Source of the DNA: Nilaparvata lugens
Taxonomy: Eukaryota > Arthropoda > Insecta > Hemiptera > Delphacidae
DNA: 64,000 nucleotides
Assembly: GCF_014356525.2 (NCBI RefSeq)
Contig: NC_052504.1
Location: forward strand, 67,199,383 to 67,263,382
Reading direction: 5' to 3'
Shown here: positions 36,301 through 47,440 of the stretch, piece by piece
Position numbering within the stretch: the stretch's first letter is position 1
How the letters are laid out: every line of letters starts with the position of its first letter
Position numbers and translations under genes: made by a program
Notes under the pieces: generated by a model
Seen by the model: the letters and a program-made list of their open reading frames with translations, nothing else
What the model was told of the DNA's origin: nothing
Databases searched by the model: none

Positions 36301-38489
36301 CGTTGATGAATAGTGGCAAAAACCTTGAACTTGGACATACTCGGTTAGGAAAGTTCTCTTGATACAAACGTCTTGCTTCAGTACTATTACAGTAGTGTCC
36401 CATTCCATACATTAAATGCATGTCAGCCAATTTGGAGTATGAATAATGTCTAAAATTACCTGCCATTTTTTACTCGGTTAGGAAAGTTCTCTTGATACAA
36501 ACGTCTTGCTTCAGTACTATTACAGTAGTGTCCCATTCCATACATTAAATGCATGTCAGCTAATTTGGAGTATGAATAATGTCTAAAATTACCTGCCATT
36601 TTTTAAAAAGTTAACACTTAACACAAAAGCAAAGTGAAATGGTTACAAATAACTGGTTGATAGGTTAAACAAAAAACACAGCGTGGCTACAGTAGTCCTA
36701 ACTTACAGTTTGTTTTTTTGTTCAACAGTGAGCTAAAATATTTCTTAAAATAATTTTCAGCTGATAATTTCTTTAAAATATTTTTTTATTTGAAACAAAA
36801 TAAAACAGCTGTTTTGGAACAGCTGTTCTTTAAATCAATGTTCTATTTGCAATCAGCTACAACCTATGAGTTATTAGTTCTCTCCTCATAAAACAGAAAA
36901 TTTTGTGGTGTAATGTACTACATAAGAATACATTTTATCCAACTTTTATTCAAATTTAGTTTACACAGCTTACATCATTTTTTTCAGAATTAAATTCTCT
37001 ACAATTTTTATTGCGAAAAATCATTTGTTTACTGGTCATTAAAGAAAGTTATTGGGCATCAAACGTAGAAGTCTGTGTTTTTCTACTTAGATTTTTTGCA
37101 TATTTCAACTTTTTTCTCAAAAACTACTCACACTACAGATTCCAGACTAGTTTTATTCAATTTTTCAGATATTTTCCATATGAATCCAGCATAAGTTTTT
37201 CAAAAACTAGTCCCCAAACAATTCAGCATCGGTGTATTTCACCAGAGGAACTGAGTCCCGGGCGAAATCTTTCACCCTGTATAGCTCGCTCATGAAGCGT
37301 TTATGGATATATGTTTATAGTAACTTTTTTTCTTATTTTTGCCTCTACTATCATGTATTAAATTATTTTACCATAATTATGAATCACCCTGTATAATGAT
37401 TGGGAATGTAAAAAAGGCTTAGAGCTCTCACTATTTTCATAAACAAATTATGATTAATTATTTTTTTAATATAAATAATAAATGTGACAGTTGCTCAATA
37501 AATTAATGCTGGTTAATATTAATGATTATAGAGATTCACCTCAGCAATTTCAGCAATATAGAGCGGAACACCCATGAATATAATGCCGACAGCAATGCCA
37601 CACATGAAGCGGCCGACGAACAGCATCCAGACGGACTGGGCGGACGCAAGGATGGCCCAGGCGACCAGCAGCACGACGCTGTCGACAAGCAGCGTCCACT
37701 TGCGACCGACGGCGTCGATCATGATGCCGGCGATGAACGGGCCGACTGCGCTGCCCAGCATCAGCAGCGAACCCACCCAGGAGCCCAGGAACTCGTCCAG
37801 AGGGATCAGCGAACCGGGCTGCTTCAGCTTTGGGATCACCGGGGATGTCCACGCGAAGCAGCAGCCACATGCCGACAGCGCTAGGTTTGCTGCACACACA
37901 ACAATCAGAATAATTACGAATTAGTTTTAATTCAGCAAAAGGTTTTTTTGTCACAGTACGGTAATCTATAGATTTCATTCAACCCAGTATTTTTATTAAT
38001 AAGTGAAATATTGTATTAGCCTATACCGTATATTATATAAATTGTTGTACTGGATTTATTGTATGTAATTTGATTTATTATTGTTTTGTCAACTTAAAAC
38101 TGATTTATTTATAAATATGTGTATGAGCATGCAAAATATATGTATAATAATGTTCACCTAATGACTTTATCAATAACATGTATTTTTGTTCTCGGCAATA
38201 AAAACATTCTGTATTTGAATTTGAATTCATTCATAGACAATTCATACAATGCAGGTAAAAACAACTGGCACTCGCTCAAAGCTGTTGGACATTTTTTAGT
38301 CAATTTTGTACAAGTACAATGTGGTGAATTAGTTTCCATGAAAAATTATTATTATATCCTAGTTGGTTTTAATTGAATTCTATTTTTCTATCTTTCTGAA
38401 AACCGTTAGGAAATGCGCAGTGAACTGCTCTCTCCAAAAGGAAAATATTGAGTTTCTTTTACAGGGAAAAATATTATTTGCCTAGTACC

Positions 38490-38544
<55 letters not shown>

Positions 38545-40909
38545 AAATAGTATATTAGTAAAATATTAGTAAGTCAAGTGGCAATGGTAGCTTTTCAGAT
38601 TGATGATTCAGTTTTTGGACTCATAAAGTATCAAGTAATGAGAAAAACATTCGAACATTTGAGGAGTAAGGGAAAATTATTGAATTATAGTTTCTAGTTA
38701 TTGTTCCAAGTCGAGAATAGTCAATGAGAACCACTACCGTTCTGTTGTCAAACAGAACAGTTATTACAGTATAATTATATTATTTGATAATAATATAATA
38801 TTATAGCCTACCATCTAACAAATTTCCAATGAGGAATAAGCCATTGTGAATGAGAACAGCTGTTGCCAATCAGAACAGTAGTTATTGCAGTGGGTACTGA
38901 ATAGTATATTATTGGGATTCAATACAGCAAGATTTTAATGAAACACAAAATATGGAATATATTCAACTACACCTACATTACTTGATAAAACATAGAAGAC
39001 CACGTATCTTGAAGGTGACAGCTATAGCCTACTATGAAGTGGTCTTTTCTCCTTAAATATTGAAAGAACCACATATAATATTACAGGGCTGTGATTACCG
39101 TATACCTGACTTTGAGATGGATGGGTTTGAAAATTTCAATATAACCTCATACATTACTTCACTATAATATTGTCGTAGGTACCCAATATGATCATTGTCC
39201 AGTGATATTTTCATCAGATACGGATTATTTAATTTACTTTCTGTGGAGTAGTGGAGATTTCAATAAAGATTTGATGTAGGCCTATATTTAATCCAAAAAT
39301 TTGAATGTTAGTAAGACTTGACCCATTGATTGAAAGAGTATTATGAGACACAAAATATTTCAACTAGAAGCCTAAGTTTAAATTGAAAAAACTGTATGAA
39401 TTTATAGTCAGATAAATCAGAATGAAAGTGTTTCGCAGAAAAACATATTATTACATTCCTTATCAGTAGCATTAATACTATTCGATATGAATATGGTATA
39501 GGCTATTATTAATCTGTGTAGGACTCTCAAATTCATTCACAAAATGTTTTCGAATTTTTACAATACTGTCTGATATTGTTACTATTTGAGTCAGCTTATA
39601 AACTATATGAGAGTGATGCGTCTTCAATATTGTTTCATCTTTCATAATTCATTATTTGTATTTCAAATATTATTGTTGTAGAGATAATTCAATTTATTAG
39701 CTCGACAACTTATGTCATTCAAAAACTGTCTACAACTGAAACGCTAATTAAATGTTCCACTTGCAAATCAAATCATGAGTTGACTACTGACTTCATAATT
39801 ATTTTGTTTGGATTCATAGCTTGTCATAGAGAAATGCAAACAAAAATGTATTTCCTTTTTTTAAGTTGAAATCCAACTTTTTTATCAATTGTGAGATGTA
39901 ATAATAATATGAATTACACAGACCACATTAAATTGTGGAGGCATGGCAAAATGTGTATAGAATTAATGATAGGTCGTCATTCTTCCCAAAGTGCACTCCA
40001 AAACAGGACAATTCGAAGGTAAGTGACCAATATTGTTGAGTACCTAATTATTGCACATCTCGAATTATCATAAATACTATTATTACCGTATATACTGTTT
40101 AATCGAAAAGTTTTTCCCTATTTCAAATATTCTTGATCATTTCGAATCATTATATTATTATTCATCTAATTATAAAAGTTTCCACATTTTTTCAAACAAA
40201 ATTGATAATAAGAATTTTGTTAAATTGGAAACATTTCAAAATCATTCACTCTTGATAACTATTATGTAGTTGTAGATTCATTCAATGATCCATATATCTT
40301 ATCTAATTATTAGTCTATTATTCAAGTGATAATAAGATAGTTTTTGACAGAAATAGTTAAAAATTAATTGGCACTTATTAGCTGGGAGCTGAACTCCAGT
40401 TTTCAAGTTCAATCGCTCTCCCCAATTTTAGTGTCTTTTTGTGCTAGCAGGTAAATAACTAGCGAGTGATTTATATAATCAAATATACAATGATATATCA
40501 TTGACGATCTACGTAAAAATATTTTTTTCAGTGCAGCTTTGAAATTTGTCCAAGCTTTGATGTTCACTACTGTAGCTTGTATATACATGTAAGCCTAATA
40601 CATGTATTAACTACATCATGTTCCTTTTATACTCTTGTAATACATCAATATTATTATAAATTTGAAATAAATTCATCAATCAGCATGGCTTGTATAGAGA
40701 TGTGACAAAGGTTGAATAATATCGTACTTTGTTTCAAGGAAAATGTTTCTAGAGAGAGCAGATTTATCAACTTAATCATTGAAAATTATTCTCTATTACT
40801 AACCACTAATTGCTGCTAAATATAGATTCTTTCTTGATGCCCTTATCTTCTTCTGATCTTCAACTGCATCTTTATGGGTAGCAAAATGGTCAGGTGTTTG
40901 GAGCTCCAT
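27086..40909 (-). CDS. Tret1-like: MFS sugar porter, facilitated trehalose/sugar transporter (Tret1-like), six coding exons
   Basis: The coding segments, in transcript order, are 40909-40804, 37889-37540, 31736-31461, 30494-30186, 29032-28921 and 27396-27086. They sum to 1464 bases, which is 487 residues plus TAG. Family signatures appear in order: GRKW (97-100, loop 2-3), GRFMCGIAVG (128-137), YIAEIAE..LRGALG (146-160), PESPHYL (205-211, end of TM6), QQLSGINVIQFY (280-291, TM7), GLGPLPWAVMGEMF (385-398, TM10) and PNTKGMSLQDIQ (457-468, after TM12). Length and layout fit a 12-TM plasma-membrane uniporter of the insect Tret1/sugar-transporter group, which moves trehalose or hexoses. Substrate cannot be told from sequence. 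Start: the ATG lies in a purine context with G at +4, in an exon whose 5' part (to 40944) is untranslated. All introns are GT-AG. Exon 2 is much richer in GC than the others. Introns hold a SINE and a broken TIR transposon. Promoter and first untranslated exon are unresolved. Confidence 0.93.
28921..29032 (-). CDS. Transporter coding exon 5 (residues 348-384)
   Basis: Acceptor TTATTTCAG, donor GTATGT. A short exon spanning the rest of TM9 and most of TM10 (FGWVPIFSLVLYIFVFCS). It leaves one base for Gly385. Confidence 0.9.
29554..29805 (+). mobile_element. tRNA-derived SINE with 10-bp target-site duplication
   Basis: The head carries a tRNA-like RNA polymerase III promoter: A-box-like GGCCGTAGTCGAGTGG and B-box GGGTTCAAATCC about 45 bases later, inside a clover-leaf-like pattern closed by CCCGGG/CCCGGGC. 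A body follows (GGATGGACACGTTAAGTCGT onward) and an (ATT)n tail. The element is flanked by ACCTATTAAG at 29544-29553 and 29806-29815. It lies in intron 4 of the transporter gene, opposite to transcription of that gene. The tRNA head seems not to be a functional tRNA. Confidence 0.9.
30186..30494 (-). CDS. Transporter coding exon 4 (residues 245-347)
   Basis: Acceptor TTTTCCAG, donor GTAAAA, 103 codons, phase 0. It covers the cytosolic loop, TM7 with QQLSGINVIQFY, and TM8-TM9. Confidence 0.92.
31461..31736 (-). CDS. Transporter coding exon 3 (residues 153-244)
   Basis: Acceptor TTATTTCAG, donor GTAAAC, phase 0 at both ends. It opens with DKLRGALG, which completes the sugar-porter motif begun in exon 2, and carries WMPESPHYLLASGR after TM6. 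Confidence 0.92.
33675..34675 (+). other. Cluster of overlapping short ORFs, possibly a decayed gene of unknown origin
   Basis: Within 1 kb of transporter intron 2, five ORFs of 63-111 codons overlap or abut in all three + frames (33675-34010, 33880-34086, 34007-34228, 34192-34452, 34484-34675). The overlaps look like one reading frame hit by frameshifts: charged stretches continue across the frame changes, and the last piece ends with a hydrophobic segment of about 17 residues. I recognise no family. It could be a fossil gene from a mobile element, virus or host, or chance in AT-rich DNA. Confidence 0.25.
35805..36599 (-). pseudogene. Broken transposase (HTH plus partial DDE domain)
   Basis: Reading down the minus strand: an N-terminal helix-turn-helix-type segment (YSYSKLADMHLMYGMGH, then RRLYQENFPNR), a second segment with GRPRSNKTVELEEQVL in a shifted frame, then LFTDEAHFTRTAIVNV, which resembles the block around the first catalytic Asp of Tc1/mariner DDE transposases. 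An in-frame TAG follows, then WVAENPHA and LPPRLNG. Defects are a 133-base tandem duplication at the start, which shifts the frame, at least one further frameshift near 36340, the in-frame stop near 35940, and loss of the C-terminal third after LPPRLNG. It is therefore non-functional. The family is inferred from the motifs; related proteins are common in hemipteran and ant genomes. Confidence 0.75.
36339..36604 (-). repeat. 133-bp tandem duplication of the transposase start
   Basis: 36339-36471 and 36472-36604 are identical except for about one base (GCCAATTTGG versus GCTAATTTGG). Each carries the initiating ATG (36466 and 36599). The period is not a multiple of three, so the first ATG reads out of frame. 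Confidence 0.93.
37540..37889 (-). CDS. Transporter coding exon 2 (residues 36-152)
   Basis: Acceptor GTGTGTGCAG, donor GTGAAT. It encodes TM1 to about TM4, with SPVIPKL after TM1, the GRK signature at 97-99 and GRFMCGIAVG. GC content is far above the rest of the gene, so the exon also stays open in other frames and on the other strand; those ORFs are shadows. Confidence 0.92.
38492..38542. repeat. (TA)n microsatellite in transporter intron 1
   Basis: About 25 uninterrupted AT units. Confidence 0.95.
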
Positions 40910-40944
40910 TGCTGTTTGTTTCTTAATGGATTCTGCGATTTAAT
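40804..40944 (-). CDS. Transporter exon with start codon (5' UTR part 40910-40944)
   Basis: The acceptor TTTTTTACAG precedes 40944, the ATG is at 40909-40907, and the donor GTTAGT follows 40804. It encodes cytosolic N-terminal residues 1-35, which are hydrophilic (MELQTPDHFATHKDAVEDQK) and followed by the start of TM1. One base is left for codon 36. Confidence 0.85.
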
Positions 40945-43900
40945 CTGTAAAAAAGAGGAATTTAGTTGAGAATCAAATACTATAAATACAGTGATTATGA
41001 TCTATAAATTCTTCAGTGATTCTCCTCAGCATTAAAATAAGACACTTACTACTTCTCATTTGATCAAAAGTGATGATTTTCTTTATATATCTCCTATTTT
41101 TGAAATGAACTTGAGAACCCTAGGTTGTATTGTTCATTGCATTATATAATAACTTTTGCACTGTTCCACAGCATATAGTGACATGGATTACGGTACCGTA
41201 CCGCACGGATTTCATGAAAAATCATATTTGGAGTAGAGATTGAGAGCAAAGGAGCGATTATCTTCAGCACAATATTTATCATAGGCCTACTTTGAAGATT
41301 GGAATCAGTGAGTTGGATGTGTACACTCTAATATCTATGCAAGTCAATATAATAAGCAATCTAATATGATGATTCAAGGACGGTATCTGTATTGAATAAT
41401 ATGATGTGATATGGAGCTCCATAAAACATATAACACATTTTTTTATTAGAAGGCTATGCTAGTAAAAAAAATAAATAATTAATTGTGTTGATCAAAATGT
41501 TTTTCTGAGCCTCAAAGAAAACTTTGAAAATTGAAATGAGTTTACTAAATTTAATGATTCCAAATAGGCGGCATACGGTACCCTGAACGTAGGTGATTCC
41601 GTATTAATGTATGTTATTTAAACGGCAACTATGCCCATGGATGACAGGCTATTCTAACAGTTCAATCCAGTCATAGTGTATAGTCTATCACTCTATCTTC
41701 AGCTATCACACTATCTAAAGAAAAATTAGTACATCATACAATATTCATTCAACGAATCATTGTCGATCATTTATAGAGCTGGCGCCAATAGTGAAAGTTA
41801 ATAATGTATACAGACATATGAGCCCAGAACATTAATTTAATCATAGAAAGGAAACACACACCTGTAGATAAGTGACAACAACAAAATAGCTCCAAGTTCA
41901 AAAGTTTTGTAAGCAAGTCCAGTAGAAGCTAGCGATCTTGATGCATCATGTGAAATTGTTCCAATAAGTTAAAACAGGGAATAAATTAATAACACTTTCG
42001 AAATCACAATAAATTATATTAAAAAAGGACAAAGTAGCATTTTTTTGTTTTATTAAATTTTTAAAATATCAATAAATTTGTCATTTTGATTTGAATAATT
42101 TCTTGAGGAGGAGATAATTTTACACTATTTTTGTGGTGTATTCTTTAAAAGTAATTATTTACTTTTTCTGAAAACACCAGAAAAACATTAGCTCTACGGA
42201 ATAGAAATTATGCATGAAAATGTAACTTGTCATTAGAGATCAAGTTGGAAAGTCTCAGTTATAATTAATACTTTTCAAAATAGATTGTTACGTATACTTG
42301 CGGCACTGAACTAAAATACAGTTCAGCCTCGATAGACGATAGATAACGACATATAATTATTTTCATCAATGATATAGTGAACCTTCAAACTGCTACCAAA
42401 ACCTTTCTTAATACTGCACATGTTTCTTAATCCGTCATTTGATATGCAAAATAGACGTATTTAATAACTTTCGAACGGAAATCGATGCAGAAATAATGTT
42501 CTATTGCTTGTATTTCTATCCAACCTGTTACAACACTGCTTGCTGATTTAAGGTTCTGTACTTGCATACACAAACACTCGCCCCTTCAAAATCAGGTTCT
42601 AAATAATTTGTTGTTCTAATACGCAGTAAAATTAGTTGCATGTTGTTTTTTTTTCAAAGGAATGATTTTCGATTTCTCCACTATAATGTTATCAATGCAA
42701 ATTGAATCTCTGAAAAAAGTAACACATATACTTCCGACAACATCACCTTCCAAGAAAATCCATATTATTTATCTCAACATTACATCATCTCCACTCCAAC
42801 AATCTTGTTATTTAGTCAAAACGCCATGAAGTTAGATGTTATAATTAATTCGAATCATTGACAACTATTATACTCCATATTTGTTTCACATGCAAAGTAA
42901 TATAAAAATGAAAGAATCAATACTAGCAAATTAAAATAGAAGGTCAAAAAATAATATTACACTACCGTACATTAAAAATTGAATAATTTGGTGGAATTTC
43001 AACCTCTCTCATAAATTTGATCTTTTTTATGCTAGGAGATCAAATATATAAGGTAGGCCTAATTGGGTTGAGGAGCCTTCAGGCAAACCAAGAATCCTAG
43101 AGTCAATTATATATATGATGCATGAGATCATTACTGTGATGATATACTTGCAAAAATATTCAATAATTATTCAAAAATTGAATAATAATTATATTTTGTT
43201 AGTGAATGAATGGAACAAATATTTCCTATCCTACATCATTCATTCAACTTAGTATGGAGAAGTTTCACAGCATTTCTGAGTCGAATGTAATAAATTTGGA
43301 ACAATTTAAATTTAAAAAATACTATTTTCATTCAAGTATGATTATTAACACTAAATAATATTCAAAATTGAGTCAAATATTATTTTATTTTCATAAGTTA
43401 GCTATGAAGAGGACTACAATACAGTTAAACTGAAAAATGAATTTTTACCAAAGATACTCACAACAACGTGACTGAATTTTCTTGTTAATTCACTACAACT
43501 GAAGTTAATTAAAGCTCAACTCAGCTGCTTTCCTCGCAATACTAGCGTTGTGAGATTTTGAATGTAATGTAGTGAATTAACAAAGGAGACGATGTATAGC
43601 ACCCTTGCTTATTCTTCTGAAACAAAAGGAAAATTAAATTATAAATATATTATACTCAATCAGAAACATAATATCATAATTTAGTTGAATGGTAGATTGG
43701 TAGTCTGATTACTATCACAGTAATAATATTACTATTATAATTATTATAACTGTTATTACTTTTATTATTACTGATTAGTATATTACTTAACGGTACTAAA
43801 TTCCAATTCCTTCGGTCGACCTACAGTAACTATATTACCTAATATAGGGGTCGAAATATATTACTGTAGGTCGACCAGCCTCGTCTAGATGGATATAAAC

Positions 43901-44055
43901 TGCCTCTATCAAGCTACTATTTTCATTGCTGATATTTGCCTATTTTTAAATTCGCCATTGCCTAATGATCTTTCTTTAAATTCATATCAATTGAATATTT
44001 ATTGATGTGGGTTATATTTTCTGAATATTTCATCACAATTCCAGTTTACCATAGA
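40945..44055. other. Region 5' of the transporter start exon; candidate promoter and UTR sequence
   Basis: No ORF or long repeat is convincing. The transporter promoter and first untranslated exon should lie here or beyond. Donor-like sites on the minus strand exist at 41860 (CAG/GTGTGT) and 43461 (GTT/GTGAGTAT) but cannot be confirmed. A short hairpin at 43814-43876 is listed separately. Confidence 0.3.
43814..43876. repeat. 16-bp perfect inverted repeat, 31-base loop
   Basis: GGTCGACCTACAGTAA at 43814-43829 and its exact reverse complement at 43861-43876. This could be a very short MITE or a hairpin. Confidence 0.85.
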
Positions 44056-44057
44056 TA

Positions 44058-44646
44058 GTCCAGTCAATATAGACATAAAAAAGGGGGTGTGCCTGCAATT
44101 TATATTGTAGAAGCTGAAAATTAGGTGTTTTTCACAATACAAGGAGCAATGTTGTCAGGTGTACCTGGAAATCTGTATGAGATAGAGCGCTCTACCTGAT
44201 CTCAGATTGTAGAGCACAAAAATACGCCTAGAGGGATTTTGAATTATACATCCAAATGATAACAATCCGAAGATATTGTTGATCAAAAACTAAAATTCAT
44301 CAAAATTGATTTTTTCCTTCAAATTTCACTCATTTTTGAAAAATCATAACTCAGTACTCATTGGAGATAGAGATATCCGAATGATCTCATTTTATTCAGA
44401 ATTTCATATTCTAGAAAAAAGGCGAGAGCAAATTTTTCTGTCCGATTACGAGATTTGGCAGAAATATCTGAAAACTGGAAAATGAGCCGAAAATACGAGG
44501 TCTTTGGGCCACCCTACTGTATCTAGCACAAGGAAATTTTGCATGAAGAAATTGGTTCTGAACTTCTTTTATGTACCCAAATAATATATTGAAAAATCAG
44601 AACTACAATATAAATTGCATGCACCAATGTATATAGTTAACTGGAC
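44058..44646. mobile_element. TA-flanked MITE (GTCCAGT family, short)
   Basis: Ends GTCCAGTCAATATAGACAT and the imperfect inverse ATATAGTTAACTGGAC, with TA on both sides (44056-44057 and 44647-44648). Terminal repeats extend about 50 bases, including GCAATTTATATTGTAG. 589 bp, non-coding. The terminus is shared with the 22790-24544 element. Confidence 0.7.
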
Positions 44647-45673
44647 TAAGAGGAGAGATGATAGTAACATGAGAACAGATATTATATTGTTTTTTTTCTA
44701 ATCATCAAGGAAAACAATCGCAGTTTTATTTAATGAGATTATTGCTGTTCTTGTTTCAATATAGGCTACCACTCTATGAGTACTGACACATTATCAATGA
44801 AATTGCTCCATTTAGGGAATTTCTCAAAGGTTCTTTAATCTATGAACTCGTGCATATCAGTTAACTAGTAATATTATTCACACAGTGAGACGTTTCTAGA
44901 CTTCACCACAACCACAACATTCTCGCTATTTTCTCTCTTACGCATTCTTCATCTTTCTCTCCCGCACATCAATTTCTTCCTACCTTTTCTTCCTCTCTTC
45001 AACTTACACTATTCACTCTCTTGATAAATTCTGCCTCCTCAGGCTCTCGAGCTGTAGGCTACACCTTGTTTGACTTGATGAGAAATAGAACTTCCCATAT
45101 TTCACTTCTCTCTTTCTCAAAATTGGTGCGTGTGATGTATTTGAAATGATTTGCGAACGCATTCTGCATGAACAGACCAAGCAACTACGCCAATTATCAA
45201 CCTTATAGGAATGGCGAATGGAGAATCAAGTACAGTATATTATAAATTCATCAAGCATAAGAACTTCTAGGAAAGCAGTCTAGCATATCTTTAGTTCTGA
45301 TTCTGATACTTCAACTGTGGTATATGGAGTGACGGGGAACTTACATATAGAAAGCTGAATCTTATATCGATCGCAGAGTCACAAATTCCAAAAGGAAGTA
45401 TAGCCCATTTGAATAAAATTCTGTAAAAATTCTCAGTTGAAGTTTTGTGAGTTGATGTAAATTGGAATGAGATTGAGAACTCATAAACGTTGATAAAAAG
45501 TATTTCAAGAATATTTCCCACTAACTTCTATCATTCAATAATGTTAATAAAATAATTAATTTATCATAATTCAACCATCACAGCCCAAGTTATGTATGCA
45601 AATCTGTTATGTTTTTCAACGTTTCAGTACGTTGAAAAAAATCGAAGACCTCACAAAAAAAATTAATAATTTT
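44647..45673. other. Intergenic DNA with a CT-rich patch
   Basis: 44930-45060 is markedly pyrimidine-rich on the + strand (TTCTCTCTTACGC, TCTTCCTCTCTTC). No gene is supported. Confidence 0.4.
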
Positions 45674-45900
45674 TTGATCGAGCGAAGTGAGGTCTAAGAT
45701 TCAAGTCGACGGTTTTGCATTTCTCTTTATGATTATATGTATATGTTTTATAATATATGCTCCGCATTCACGGCGAAACACGGTAATAGATTTTCATGAA
45801 GTTTGACAGGTATGTTCCTTTTTGATTTGCGCGATGACGTTCACAAGGTTTTTGAATTTTTGTACTTTGAGGATAATATAAAAGGAAAAGGAATTTCCCT
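45674..45900 (-). repeat. Dispersed repeat R3, copy 2
   Basis: Reverse-complement match to 18915-19284 (GAGCGAAGTGAGGTCTAAGA, CGGCGAAACACGGTAATAGA, ATTATATAAAAGG-like end) but without the octamer expansion. Confidence 0.75.
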
Positions 45901-46663
45901 TTAAAGAGGACTTTTCCTCTAAAATAATAAAATCAAAATGTTATATATAATACATTATATAATTTATGTTCTTTTCACGGAGAATAGCAACTATTTTATA
46001 TTCAATAAGCGCATTTGACTAGTTGCCAATTGGCAATGTCTGTTGCAGCACTCTCTCTTGTCAAACTTCTCGATTGGATGCAGTTTTCTGTCACTTCATT
46101 TGTCTCTTATTTCTCCCTATATAATTTTCTATTACAGTGAACAAGAATCTGTTTTCGGTTTGTTGAAATCGCTCCCACTGCTGTTCCTGGTTTTTCAGAA
46201 GTAGTAAAATTATGAATTCTGTTTCTAATCGGAAAATAGAACTTATGTCAAGTTTATGCTCAAGAAATAGAAAATATTTTTAGATCTGATTTTGCTCTCT
46301 AAACTATGCTGTATGAATCTCTCTTTATTTGGTTACGCTCAGCCAATAAAAAAAGGTATAAAAAATAAAAATCTCTTGAAAGACTACCATGTAATGTTAT
46401 TATATGTATTTCTATGTGATTATCAATAGATTCATTAGGAACGCTGAATATAAATTACTAGCAGTTACCCGTGCTTCGCTACAGGGAACATGACAGAAAA
46501 GGATTTTTTTATTGGACTGATATTGGTATTGGCTTCTGATGAATAAAAACTGTATGTTGTAAAAAATTGACATATTATCTTTACTATAAGTCAAACAGGC
46601 TTTTCATTTGATAATTGAGTGAATGAGACAGCAATCGGACATCTGAGTCGGGGGAAAAATATA

Positions 46664-46752
46664 AATGAATAATAATAATAATAATAATGATAATAATAAT
46701 AATAATAATAATATAATAATAATAATAATAATAATATAATAATAATAATACA
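46664..46752. repeat. (AAT)n microsatellite, LINE tail
   Basis: About 29 AAT units with a few interruptions. ORFs of Tyr/Ile/Leu repeats here are artefacts. Confidence 0.93.
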
Positions 46753-47440
46753 TTTTATTCCCATTAATATACAAATAAGCAATCAAATCAATAAAATTTA
46801 CACAATACTCAAATACAATTTATGAAATTTTTTTACAAATATAAATAAATTTCATTTTTTCGGAAATTAACCTACTCAACTATGGAAAACCCATGTTCTA
46901 GAGCAGGTGTAATAGTAATACATTAAGTTTAGAGTGGGGGTGCAAATAACCCCTGAGAAAGTGAGCTTACAAATATTGTTCGAAATTTATGTTTCCTATA
47001 TTATGCCTTCCAGTTGTTTGATCCAGTTTTTAATGGAGCATTTAAATTTTCTTGAGTTTTCTATTATCTTGATGTCACAGGAAGTAAATTGTGGTATTTT
47101 GGTGCTAGGTGGTTGAAGTAGTGTTGTTGGTATGTTGCCTTCCTAGCCACGTTCGTGATGAGAAGGCTTCTATTCCTTGTGTTATGACAGTGGTTTCTGT
47201 TTTGAAAGCTTTCTGGGTTTTTGTGTAGTCTGCAAATAATTTCTAGGGAGTAGAGTTGTCTTGCGTCCATCACACCAAACCCATTGTAGAGCTGGTCTGA
47301 CGGATAACGAAGAAAGTGGCTTCTGCTTGATGATTTTGATTATTAGTTTTTGCACTTTTATAAGGGGGTCGAGGTGAACGTAGTTTGTTCCTCCCCATCC
47401 TACAATTTTATAGGTACGCAAAAACTGAACTAATAATGTG
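46664..47440 (-). mobile_element. Decayed 3' end of a non-LTR retrotransposon (LINE) with (ATT)n tail
   Basis: Two overlapping minus-strand ORFs in different frames (47182-47421 and 47064-47273) encode pieces typical of the region C-terminal to LINE reverse transcriptase: GWGGTNYVHLDPLIKVQKLI and YSLEIICRLHKNPES, later YFNHLAPKYHNLLP. The 3' side on the minus strand runs through an AT-rich UTR to an AATAAA-like signal and a long (ATT)n tract at 46664-46752, which acts as the tail. It is 5'-truncated and frameshifted, hence dead. Whether it belongs to the same family as 62279 cannot be judged, since the regions do not overlap. Confidence 0.75.

Larger units (their letters stand above)
35161..37393 (-). 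mobile_element. Tc1/mariner-like element with 550-bp terminal inverted repeats
   Basis: The ends are TACAGGGTAATTCATAATTA and its inverse TAATTATGAATCACCCTGTA, flanked by TA (35159-35160 and 37394-37395). The arms 35161-35710 and 36844-37393 are highly similar reverse complements. The 1.1-kb middle holds a broken transposase on the minus strand. It sits in intron 2 of the transporter, its right end 146 bases from the exon 2 donor. Long TIRs, TA duplication and the transposase remnant together identify a DDE-type element that can no longer move itself. Confidence 0.85.

Noticed and set aside
37522..37978. ORFs of 116-142 codons on both strands over transporter exon 2
   Set aside because: Shadows of a GC-rich exon; only the frame with sugar-porter motifs fits the splice phases.
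43450..43583. First untranslated transporter exon with GTGAGTAT donor at 43461
   Set aside because: The donor is good, but it lies within a local inverted repeat (TTGTTAATTCACTA / TAGTGAATTAACAA), and no core promoter or transcript evidence is available.
46591..46786. ORFs rich in Tyr, Ile and Leu
   Set aside because: Translations of the (AAT)n LINE tail.
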